Origin: Trichuris trichiura
Lineage: Eukaryota > Nematoda > Enoplea > Trichinellida > Trichuridae
NCBI GenBank assembly: GCA_037903355.1
Contig: JBAJFE010000044.1
Location: 51,428 to 115,427, forward strand
Direction of reading: 5' to 3'
Length of the DNA: 64,000 nt
Part shown: positions 54,401-64,000 of the stretch, piece by piece
How the letters are laid out: the number at the start of each line of letters is the position of its first letter
Position numbering within the stretch: the first letter of the stretch is position 1
Position numbers and translations under genes: made by a program
Notes under the pieces: model-generated
Told to the model about the DNA's origin: nothing
Seen by the model: only the letters and a program-made list of their open reading frames with translations
Database searches by the model: none

Positions 54401-57400
54401 GTTGCTTTCCCCAATGCCTTCGACGTTGTTTTCAAAAATCTTCGCAAGACGTAGTAGTGATCAGATGCAAAGTAGCAACGTCACTATTTCCTCAACAGTG
54501 ACGTACACGCCCTATTGGTTCATTGATTCGTGCTGGACTTTGTTAGGTCAAGTGCGGTTCGAATCTTGTTGCCGCGCGTGATTTATTGGCTAAAATAGAA
54601 AATTATTTATTCAATTTTACTGGGCGTAGCCGCAAGAATAAAGCGCTATTTGGATCGAAATTTTAAAAAAAACTGATTAGCATAAAACAACTGAGCAACA
54701 TTAAAGGCGGCTTACTGTGAATAATTAAGTAAGCAATAGCTCTTCTTGAATTTCTATCCCCTTTATGGCTAGTAACCTTATTATCTTTTAGTGGAATACC
54801 ATAGTCAGGTGGTGTTGGAGGCTCCGTCGACAAAGGCTTTGTTTTCGTTGGACACAATATTGGAACTATGCCAGCTGCAACAGAAGATCAACACAACTTT
54901 GCAGAATGTTAAAATTCGTCTTGAACAGAATCACTTTTGGAGTCTGCCCAATTACATAACGTGCTTCAGCGGCGAGTTTAGCTGTCCGAATTTGAAGGAG
55001 AAGGATGTACAGATGGTTGCGTCGAATGTTGAACGCTGCTCGTTGTACCAAGAGGAAATAGTGAGATGCAAAGGGGGCGAAGACAGCAGCGCGTGCAAGG
55101 CAACCCCCGACTATTGTATCGCGAAATATTATAATGATCTTTTCTACTTTATACTGTCGAGCAATACGTTCTCCAACACTTCCGGTGCTGTGTACACTTC
55201 CATAGTGCTGCCCATATACAGTTTCAGCACGTACGAGTATCTGGGAAGGCGGGATATCAGTTTGAAAAAGTTTGCTAAGCTTTACGATCAAGTATCCGAA
55301 TGGCAGACCGAGTTGAAGCAGCTACGACTTGTTGGTCTCAACTTTGGAATCAAGTTGCAAACATTCAACTACATGCTACAAAGAGATACGGTCTTTGCCT
55401 TGCTTGGAATAAGCCTTGTAGCGCTCATTATTTGGGTATATTCCGGTTCGTTGTTCTACGCCGTCACCGTCCTTATGTCCATGTTTTTCTCCGTCGCTGT
55501 AGCGTATTTTGTCTACAATTTGGTGTTCAGAATGGAATTTTTTCCATTCATGAACCTTCTAGTTGTCGTTTTATTGGTCGGCATTGGAGCCGACGATTCA
55601 TTCGTGCTTAAATACGTCTTCGACACGTCCAAGCGAAGTGGCGCGAAAACAATGACCACCGAAGACATCGTTGACGCTATGTCCTACGCAGCGTTGTCGA
55701 TGTTGATTACCAGTGTCACTACGGCGGCAGCCTTTTTCGCTAGCTTGACCAGCAACGTGGTAGTGATTAAGTGTTTTGGCGTTTTTGCCGGTACAACAAT
55801 GCTAATGAATTACCTGTTGGTCGTTTCATTCATGCCGGCTTCGTTGATCATTCTTGAACGCTACATTAATCCAGTTTACGAGAAGTGGTGCCCGAAACCA
55901 TTGATCGACACGGTTAACAAGTTGTACTCGATGGGGGCGGTTTTCTCCAACTTCTTCATGCAAATTTTGCTGCCGCTCATTATTCAACGTCTCAAAGGCT
56001 ATTTGGTAGGATTTTTTAGCCTCGCTTTGGTGTGCTCCTTCTTTATGGTGTTCTACAAACCTGGCCTTTCGTTGCCAAAGCGTAATCCCATTCAGCTATT
56101 TCATCCTTCGCATCCGTTCGAATGGTACGACGACAACATGGAAGTGTACTTTCGCTTCGCGTTGACAAAGTACAAAATGCCGATGAAGATTACTTTGATA
56201 TGGGGCTTTTTGCCCAGCCAAGTCGGCGGTTCTCCTTTTGACCCTTTTTCAAAGGGACATCTGGCACTCGACCCGAGTTTCAAAGTAAGAAAATACTTTT
56301 CTTCCAATCGTCCCATTGGCACGAATTCAGCTAGCTATGATTGAGCAGTGGGTAGTTCGTACAACGAATATTTTGTGTAATTGGTAATTTCCTGTAGTTT
56401 ACTTTTTCTCTTAGTTTTCCAGCACTTTAAGCTTTATTCTCCAAACTCTACCTCATAAACATACTGCAGCCGATTATCAACCAAGCAAAAAAAATTGAAC
56501 TAAAACAAACGTATTTTTTAACAAAGCTATTGTAGACTTTTACGCGCTTTTGAAGTTGACACTGAGGATTAGTTTGTACTGATTTTAAGACTTAACAAAA
56601 AAGATGTTTGTCTAGCTGCCACTTTTATGAAAAATTGATTTTTTCTGAGAATAACAAAGGCCAAAGGAGTATGATCGAACAGAACGGGGAATAGTGGAAA
56701 GTAAACAACAATCGAGTAAGCAGTGAAACCTTTGATAGCTTAAAGAAAAAATATTTGGAGAAATTGAGGTTGCAGTTTCTCAGATAAAAGTTTTCCGTCT
56801 TTTGGCTACTTCTGATAATCAGGTTCTTACGTCGCTTAAACACTGTCGTGAGCAGTGCGCGGTAAACTCATTTTTATGAGCTTTCAATGTTGTTACGTTA
56901 CTGTCTCCCCTTTCGAAATTTCTCCATCTTCAGTCGTTATGGAAAAAACGTGCTTAAAGTCAGTCCTGTAATCTGTGAAATCTGTTGAAGTATAATTTGC
57001 ATATAACTCATTCATAGTTTGCTGTACATATGCCTCTAAGAAATGAGCAAAAACTTCACGTTGTAAAAAATTGATGAATTCCAGTTTTTGCTTGAAAGTT
57101 TGACATCATCTTAAGTAGGTTGTTAAAACTTTAAAATGCCGGTTACAGCGGTGAACCAAAGTTGCTCCATCCCCAGAAGCGATCAATCTTAGTAAATGCC
57201 CTCATATATGCAGTTGCACTGCCCTGTTGGAGTTATATTATCTATTTTCTTTTCCCTATTGCTTGCGATATGGATATTTTATTGATCGTAAGTGTTGCCT
57301 GAGAAAACAGTTTTCATTCAGTTGCCACAAATTCATAATCAACTTTTTTAACGTTTTTCGTCCAGTAGAATGGTGCATGACGACCAGTTTTTGCATTGTA

Positions 57401-58964
57401 TTAAATTAGCATTTGGTAACGGATACGTAGGTTTTCATGGGAAAAATTTTGTACAGTAGGACCTGTTTATGACCAGGACCTTACTCCGCAGGTTTTGGGT
57501 TCTCTCCTGACTCGTCATCAACGATAAGAATTATTGGAAATAGCGAGATCCTCTCGTTGATGACGGGCCAAGACAGAACCGAAAGCTCCAGAGTAAAGTC
57601 TATTATAAACGGGTCCTACCGTATAAAACCTTTATCATGGTCTTAACTTCTATATGTGGTTATAACTTATTAGCTCCTGTTGAATTATTAATGAAATGTT
57701 AACATTTCAATCCGGTTACTAAGCTGGGGGCTGTAACCTGTTAGCGCTACAGGTGCTACAATCATGATCAACTTCCGTATATAAACTGATGAAATTACAC
57801 TCCCCGCAAAGACAGCTTTATTTTCAATGTAAACTCTCGGACTTGTAATATACGCCCGTATGTACTGAAGAAAAAAATTTGTTCAATGTAGGTTGCGGGA
57901 AATGCGCCCATCGTTCAAAAGTGGCAAATAATGATAGGCCGAACGAATTTTTTAAATTTCATCTTTTATTTCTTTCATGAATGCAATTTCAGGTGACCTT
58001 AGAAACATTGCGCGATTTGCAAGCCACTTGCGATCGTCTGAGAGCGGAAGCAGTTTTGAAATTTGACAACGACTGTTTCGCCCACTCTTTTTTTAAATGG
58101 TCAAAGCAGCAAGTGTGCATTGGTCAGGACGAAACGTGCTGCAATTATTTGAGCAAATACTTTTTGGAAGCGAACGTCGACCAATGCATCGCTTCCTTCA
58201 CCCGAACAACCGACGTATTCGGCGGTGGACCAATTATTCGATACAATAGCAACAAGGTTGTTGGCTTTGTTATTTACGCCGGAACCAAATACAATTGGAC
58301 CACGGATTACGCAGCTCTTAAGAGCTTTCAAGATAACGTCGATGACGTGATCAATTCAGTATTGAAGACTGCTCGAACTCAAAGCATAAAACGCGGCTTC
58401 TTTATTACTACAGATTCGTTATCCACTTCTTGGTACGATTTGCAAAAGGAGCTGCTTCTTGGAACGCCAACATCCATTATATTGTCAATATTGATTGCCT
58501 TCATTGTCACTATCTGCGTTACTAGGACAGTAGTGCTCAGCTTCTTAAGTATACTGTCCATATCGGCTGTAATATTGAACACTATTGCTGTTCTTGTGAT
58601 GCTCAGTTGGAGGTTGAACGTGGTCGAATCGACTATGATCATTTTGACTATTGGTTTATCGTTCGACTATACACTTCATTATGCTGTTGCTTACAAGTTC
58701 GCTTCGTTGGGTACACGAGATGACAAAGTGATGACTGTGCTCAGGTATATAGGCGTACCGGTAACCTTATCTGCACTTTCGACGTTCGTCGCCGGTCTCG
58801 CTATGCTTCCTTCTACGATAATGGCTTATGCTCAGATTGGCTCCTTCATGACTCTGATGAGCTTTATAAGTTGGAGCAATTCTAGTCTCTGTTATCTTTC
58901 CTTATTGGCTATATGGGGTCCGGATAACTCGGGTTGCAGCCTTCGTAAATGCCTACAGTCGTAA
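51465..58964 (+). CDS. Dispatched-family (RND/sterol-sensing domain) membrane protein
   Basis: Exons 51465-51547, 51612-51735, 51789-51919, 52257-52372, 54792-56284 and 57993-58964; phases agree throughout, giving 972 residues. The first membrane helix (IAVFSVTTILLGALTALGF) is followed by PDFSDP and GFETRGTILSDRVLTWNNL, which match the Dispatched motif after TM1. A Cys-rich luminal loop follows. The sterol-sensing domain contains GIGADDSFV (Asp 419/420) and SMLITSVTTAAAFFASL. The second luminal loop begins after LDPSF, and the second six-helix bundle carries GLSFDYTLH (Asp 874). The GADD and GxxxD acids are the proton/cation-coupling residues of RND transporters. Dispatched exports lipid-modified Hedgehog; worms have divergent members (CHE-14, PTD-2) acting in apical secretion and cuticle. 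DISP1- versus DISP3-type cannot be decided by eye. The C-terminus ends shortly after the last helix. Confidence 0.9.
52373..54791 (+). other. Large intron of the Dispatched-like gene
   Basis: A 2.4 kb intron from CAGC|GTAAG to TCTTTTAG. A short plus-strand frame at 53978-54070 (FAPEYFCRQFLPPLL) with an acceptor-like TTTACAG before it was considered as an extra exon. It is not needed, because exons 4 and 5 join in phase and match the family. Confidence 0.65.
52521..52545. repeat. (GCA)n microsatellite
   Basis: About eight copies of GCA in the long intron of the Dispatched-like gene. Confidence 0.9.
56285..57992 (+). other. Intron of the Dispatched-like gene carrying a MITE-like palindrome
   Basis: 1708 bp between TTCAAA|GTAAGA and GCAATTTCAG. 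The flanking codons join DPSFK to VTLETLRDLQ, matching the family alignment, so no exon is needed inside it. Confidence 0.75.
57451..57624. mobile_element. MITE-like palindromic element
   Basis: The terminal inverted repeats are imperfect: TACAGTAGGACCTGTTTAT on the left and ATAAACGGGTCCTACCGTAT on the right. An inner stem is CGTCATCAACGA with TCGTTGATGACG. The right half contains AACCGAAAGCTCC, related to the cores of the copies at 14058 and 60482. No open frame. Confidence 0.65.
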
Positions 58965-60481
58965 AAGACTGATCCTAATCGAGGGCGTTGACAGCTATGG
59001 AAGAATGAACGAGTGCGGGTCTAAAGTGGCGCAGTCATTGGACAGTCGCCATAATCTCAGGTGGCAAACGTTTAAATGGTCGTTTTGACCATTTAGCCAT
59101 TACTGCAATTGTGCGTATGTAGCTACACTTCGGCGCCGCCAAGCGAACGTCCCGTCTTCCAGAGCGATGGCCAATGGACCTGTGGTAAGCTTGTTGTTCA
59201 AGGCAAAATAAATTTGATGCAGATCGTAAATTTTCCATTATGCATGGCAGAATATCTTCTTTTCGCTGTAGATGGCAAACCTGTCTTGAAGCTGTACCAA
59301 ATGCGTAGAAGAGCCTAAGTCCAATGTTCAAAATAGACTATGCCAACTCGAATTTTCCGCTACGCAACTTGCGTGAATCCTCAAAAAGCTGCCGCCACAT
59401 ACGGCAGCAGCTTTGCGTTGCCTTGGCCTGAAAAATGCGCAGTTTTCACATTTTGTCGGAAAGTCAATGTCGGGGAGCATTGTTAACATGCTCCTTCTGT
59501 TGAAAAGTGTATTTTGTGTCGTTTTTATATTTCACTATTTTATACGTAGACAAATCAGGTCAGTTTTAAATTCCTTGATGGCCTTTAAAAAGCTGAACTT
59601 TCGCAAAACGTATTGGCGCTGATAGAAAAGTAAGAAGCCTTTGTTAACTACTCATATTGCGTCTTCCCTTTTTTGATGCGTTTCAATAATCTACAAAACA
59701 CGTCCAAGCGAAGTCAATGCGAAAGAAGACGCAGTCACCGGACGAGCCGATATGTGATCATTTCATTACCGCATTTAAGAAAATCCCTATTTTTCACCGC
59801 TGATTGTTGTTTTCCAAATAATGGATGAATAATTCGTTTCATAAAGGGAACACATTTCTGAAGTGATGCTCTTTGTGGGTGGGCAACCAGTCGGAAGAGC
59901 ACGTCTGATATGTGAGCTTTTTTGTAGTCGTACAATTCTGTACATTTTTAGCGCCGCGAAGAGAAGCGAACACGCTCAGTTGTTCTGTGTACCATAGCAT
60001 CGCCATTTCCCAATGCAGAAATGCTGAACAGAATTTTTTAAAGCTTTTTTTACTTCTTCCTTGGCACTTGTCTGAATAACAATTTACATAACAGGATGAG
60101 CATTTTTTCCAAACACAGCAACCTTTTCAGCATTATAACGACGTTACCCTATCCGTCCGTGACTTCAGACCGTTGAGTATACACCAACCCAGTAACCACA
60201 CACGGATTATGGTACATAGTTGTGAAACGTTGCACACTTTCTCATGAGAAAAAGAAGTTCTAAAACAGGGCCCATTACAAAGCAGTAAGTGCTTAAAGAA
60301 CGTTACTGAATGGTAGAAAAACGGTACACTTTCAATCTGCTTTTATTATTCCATTATTTCTCTGTTTTATCCTCTATTTTTTTCGTTTTATTGGTACGAC
60401 TTTTCATTCACCGCCACATTCATTTTTTCTTTGTCTTTTATTCGACCGACAAAATTATTTCAGTTTAAAGACATGATGAAT
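58965..60481. other. Intergenic downstream of the Dispatched-like gene
   Basis: Short frames around 59035-59331 on both strands are unrecognised. I see no other structure. Confidence 0.4.
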
Positions 60482-60692
60482 GGACGTTAATTACGTAGGA
60501 CGAGTCCCGTCAAAAACGTTTATTTCTCCGGAGCTTCAGCGGTTCTAAATTATGGATATCAATAGATATCCATAATTTGGATATCTATTGATATCCATAA
60601 TTTAGAACCGCTGAAGACGGGTCTCGAGTGACCCGAAAGCCTCGAAGAAATAAATGTTTTTGACAGGACTCGTCCTCCGTATGTAACGTCCA
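60482..60692. mobile_element. Long palindromic MITE-like element
   Basis: An almost perfect inverted repeat centred on the loop at 60573-60577. GGACGTTAATTACGTAGGAC at the left end pairs with the complement near 60672-60692. The central stem around ATGGATATCAATAGATATCC is perfect. The right arm has ~25 extra bases with their own small hairpin (CGGGTCTCGAGTGACCCG). It shares its GGCTTTCGGGTCAC...ACCCGTCTTCA block (reverse strand) with the insertion at 14058. No coding capacity. Confidence 0.75.
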
Positions 60693-63600
60693 TTCATCAT
60701 GAAATATTAAAGCCCCGTACCAAGACATCACATATTCAAGTTTAAAGACAGTTTTTATTTCAAAGCGCATCGCGAGAAACTAGAAGAAAAAGAGAGAAAA
60801 TCAATAACTTCTTTTTTTAATCCGTAGTGCAATATTCACTTAGCTAAAATATTCAAACATTATCATAAAAACTGTTTTCTGGCGCTAGACTTTTTTCAGA
60901 GATATATGAAAAAGTATTTCATTAACTAAACGAACAGAAACGTAAATTCGACAAAATAATAAATTTTCAGTTTCAGATTGTACCGGCAAATACCGTAATA
61001 AATTTCAGACATCTTTTAGGTTTAACTGCGCAGAAACCAGTTTGGAGGTTAACCGTTGGCAGCTAATTAAATGATAAAATTGACTGATAAAACAACCTCG
61101 CTCGAAATGGGTTATTTTATTGCAAGAAATCTCTCTTAAGTAAATATTCAGTAGAGCATTTCGAAAGGTACAGCAAATAGAGACATTATCTTCCAATGAT
61201 AAGTTTATCTTCATTTGACCCATTTTCCACAGTCAGCGCCGTATACTAAAGCCCTTGCAAGAATGTTGAACAGAAAAACGAAGCAATATCAGCGGCTGCA
61301 ATGGATCATCATCAACCGGCATTTTCAACGCTCCAGAAGATAAAGTATAACAATGTTTTAAATACTTTTTCAATCGTTGCTCGAAACCGGGTCTTCTAAT
61401 ACAAGTTATGGGCTCTCTGCTGTGCGTGTACGCGAAAGCAACGCTTATTGGCAGTCGCACTCGCCTCTTTTTGCGTGAAACTAATGCACAAATTGTGATT
61501 GCGTGGCATCTTTTCTGAAATTCCGTTTATGGTGAGCAAATCAAATTTTTATTTATAAAAACAATAATGGAACCAAGTCACTCCAACTGAAAGTGTCATT
61601 TGGAAATGAAGTTGTCCATTCAATGAAGTGAGCAAATGACGATGCCAGTGTTTGCGTGCTTTATTTACAGGTAAAATATTTTGTGAGGAAAAATTATTTT
61701 ATGTGACAGATCTGTGCGTTATGGATAGAAGTGAGCAGTAGACAACTGCTTAGAAATTATTTAAAATTTGATTGTTCATTATTAATGAAGAGACTACGTA
61801 GACAATGCGCTGGTTTGCATGTTGTATCTACTCAAAAGAGAACAGCACATTGCACATTACGACAATCCCGAAAGTAAAGTAAGTACCATCATACTTTGTC
61901 ATTTTGTTCATGTTCAAATGTGGCAATACTTATCTAATTATCACTTTTATCAGATGGCCGAGAAAACTAGTAAGTTATATTTATTATTTACGCTTACCTT
62001 AAATACTATTAGTTTCTAACTGTATAGTATCCAGTTTGCGCCACTTTCTTTAATTTCTAGTCTGCCTCTGTCACAGATCTCAGCGGTGGAGTACAGCTTC
62101 CTATTTCAGCTTTGCTGAAAGATAATTTGAATATCTCGGCAAAATGTCTTCCGATTTTTTCTTATTCTCTCAGCGCAGTGACAGAATGAAGAAAACACTG
62201 TTGCAAAGTCGACCACTTCATTCTTAGTTTTCATTGAATGTTAAACTGAAAGTTTTACAAATTTATGAATTATGGCGAAACGACAAAGTGCGTGTGATTC
62301 ATTGTTGCAAAAGGGGCACGAACAGAATGAATTTCATTAATATCGTCGCTCCCGAAAACAAAGTAAGTAAACTATTTTTCTTTAATTACACTTTTAAATT
62401 CTTCTCCAGAACGAATATGCAAATATAATTAGCGCTAATGTCTAAACCTTTTGGTTAGAGTGATAAGTTGTAAACGTAAAAGATAAATGAAAAATAAGTC
62501 AAAATGTTTTGTTCATATGTATTAATTGTAAATTCATAGAGATTAGGGGGTGCCTAAACGTGTTCTCCCTTTGCAGTTTTCAAATGATTTCGTACTGCGC
62601 TATTTTATTATGACTGTCTTTATTTTAAGTATGTTTCTTGTATCAAGATGTCAGTTTATTTAAGCAGATCAAAAACAATTTTTTATCATCAGATTGCATG
62701 AAGCTTTTTCTCCCTGATTGCAGCCCATTTGCCAACAGTGTTTCTTCAACATTGTGCTTCAGATTTACAATTATGAAAAATAGTCGCGAGACGGTAGCTC
62801 TCAACTATTAAGGTGAGTCTCTCAACAAAAAGACTGTCGCAAAAATTGCTATTCCAGTGCAGTGTTATGTCGTCTTTCAAAAACATCATTTCTCGACTCA
62901 CCTATTCCTTACTGTTTCTTTTTACTTTCTTCGCGTTATTAGAGAATACTGAGCAGTAGCGCTTCTATCCATGTAGTTTATTAGTTGCTACTCCTTTTGT
63001 ACGCAAACACTTTATAGCTGAAAAGTATGCAGTGCACAAGTCTATGTATTCGCATCTGTGCTTTACACAGTACCCTATTTGGGTTCACAAGTGTTGTTTG
63101 TTGCTGTTCGCGACTTCATGTGGAAGTGTCATTTACTGTATCAGCTAACCTTATGAAGAAGACAAATTTCCTTCAGTATTTCTCAGAGCTCTTCAGACTA
63201 GTCTAGCCCTGTCAATGCATAATAGATGGACCAATGGTAGAATGGAAAAAGAAATGAAGATAACATACCGCTGTTGCTGTACGTATAAAACTAAAGTTGC
63301 ACGAATTTGACTTTGCCCTTTTAAGACTGATAATATGAAAGCGCTGCGTCATTAGGACAACGTATTTCCTTCCTAGCAAATAATATTTGTGTGACAAACG
63401 TCTCTGATTCAGAAAAATAGCACAAAGACGAAACTGATCCATTAAAGATCATAAAAAGAGGTGGACAAACATATTCACTTTTTGGTACGTACAAAAGAAA
63501 CGTATTAGTAAAACATTCTTTATATTTTAGTTTGCCGATATAGAAATACGGCGTCCTTGGAAACTAATCCAGATAAGGTAATCACCTTGTAGCACATCGA

Positions 63601-64000
63601 GTTTGTGATAAGCATTCCTTCTGAAGTGACGCACAATCACGAAATGACTGTGGAAGAATTTAAAAGAAAACAAAGAGAGCAGACCGAAATTAAAACGCCA
63701 CTGCTGCATGTGTAAAATTTTTCTACTTTTGTGGGTACTCGATACCTTGGAGGCCTCGTTGCATGCGTGATAGTTGCGCATATTTGTTTAAGTAATAAGA
63801 GGAGTCGGCTTTTTGCAAAAGACTTTACATTTCGTATTCTTTAGTCTTAGAAAAGATGGTAATTTCCTCGTCTTGCGTTGTGGCCACTTTTTAAACATAT
63901 CCGCTTTCTATTGTAAGTGCTGTGTAAGCACTTTAAATTTAAACTTTATATAAAAACTGGTTCTAAATGTGGAGTTTAAACGTGCCTCCAATAACGATGA
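60693..64000. other. AT-rich region without a supported gene
   Basis: Two short plus-strand frames end at good donor sites (61819-61878 before GTAAGTACC; 62275-62362 before GTAAGTAAAC) and share a CCCGAAA..AAAGTAAGTA segment. They could be exons of an unknown gene running off the window. No known domain is recognisable in them. Confidence 0.35.

Noticed and set aside
54545..54580. GGTTCGAATC motif resembling a tRNA B box
   Set aside because: The flanking bases do not form a T stem, and no acceptor or anticodon stem can be drawn.

Overview
This is eukaryotic DNA from an invertebrate, most likely a nematode of the Trichinellida/Dorylaimia group (whipworm- or Trichinella-like). The basis is many 49-68 bp GT-AG introns, a long muscle-type acetylcholine receptor, two large chitin-binding (peritrophin-A) proteins and a Ty3/gypsy element. 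The species assignment is inference. I rebuilt exons by hand from splice sites, reading phase and family resemblance. There are no bacterial operons, CRISPR arrays or convincing tRNAs.

Layout. 1-8077 (minus): a GAPVD1/RME-6-type Rab5 GEF with a RasGAP-like domain. Its 3' end (VPS9 domain) lies outside the window, and its last visible intron hosts a small secreted-protein gene on the plus strand. 8078-15225: a ~430 bp tandem repeat split by a very young, intact Ty3/gypsy retrotransposon (172/171 bp LTRs, 4 bp target duplication) and carrying a 178 bp MITE-like insertion. 15226-17715 (plus): an intronless secreted protein with 13 peritrophin-A domains. 17822-21447 (minus): USP14, whose 2.1 kb intron hosts a small secreted gene and a decayed copy of it. 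22772-23232 (plus): a stand-alone cytochrome b5 domain of CYB5R4 type. 23954-26941 (plus): two tandem intronless ATP-grasp proteins. 27885-30866 (plus): KLHL20. 33338-36606 (minus): an alpha-type nicotinic receptor subunit. 39625-46187 (plus): a 15-exon peritrophin-A/mucin protein with a frameshift in its mucin exon. 51465-58964 (plus): a Dispatched-family sterol-sensing-domain transporter. The rest is intergenic or intronic and AT-rich, with three related MITE-like palindromes and one very strong hairpin.

The genes share no single pathway. Themes are membrane traffic and signalling (RME-6, Dispatched, receptor subunit), ubiquitin turnover (USP14, KLHL20) and chitinous or mucin-like extracellular matrix (the two peritrophin-A proteins), which suits a worm with chitinous eggs. 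The points I find least ordinary are the ATP-grasp pair, which lacks the usual metal-binding Asn in both copies; the frameshifted mucin exon in a gene built from symmetrical phase 1 exons; genes nested in introns of both minus-strand housekeeping genes; and the recent retrotransposon insertion.
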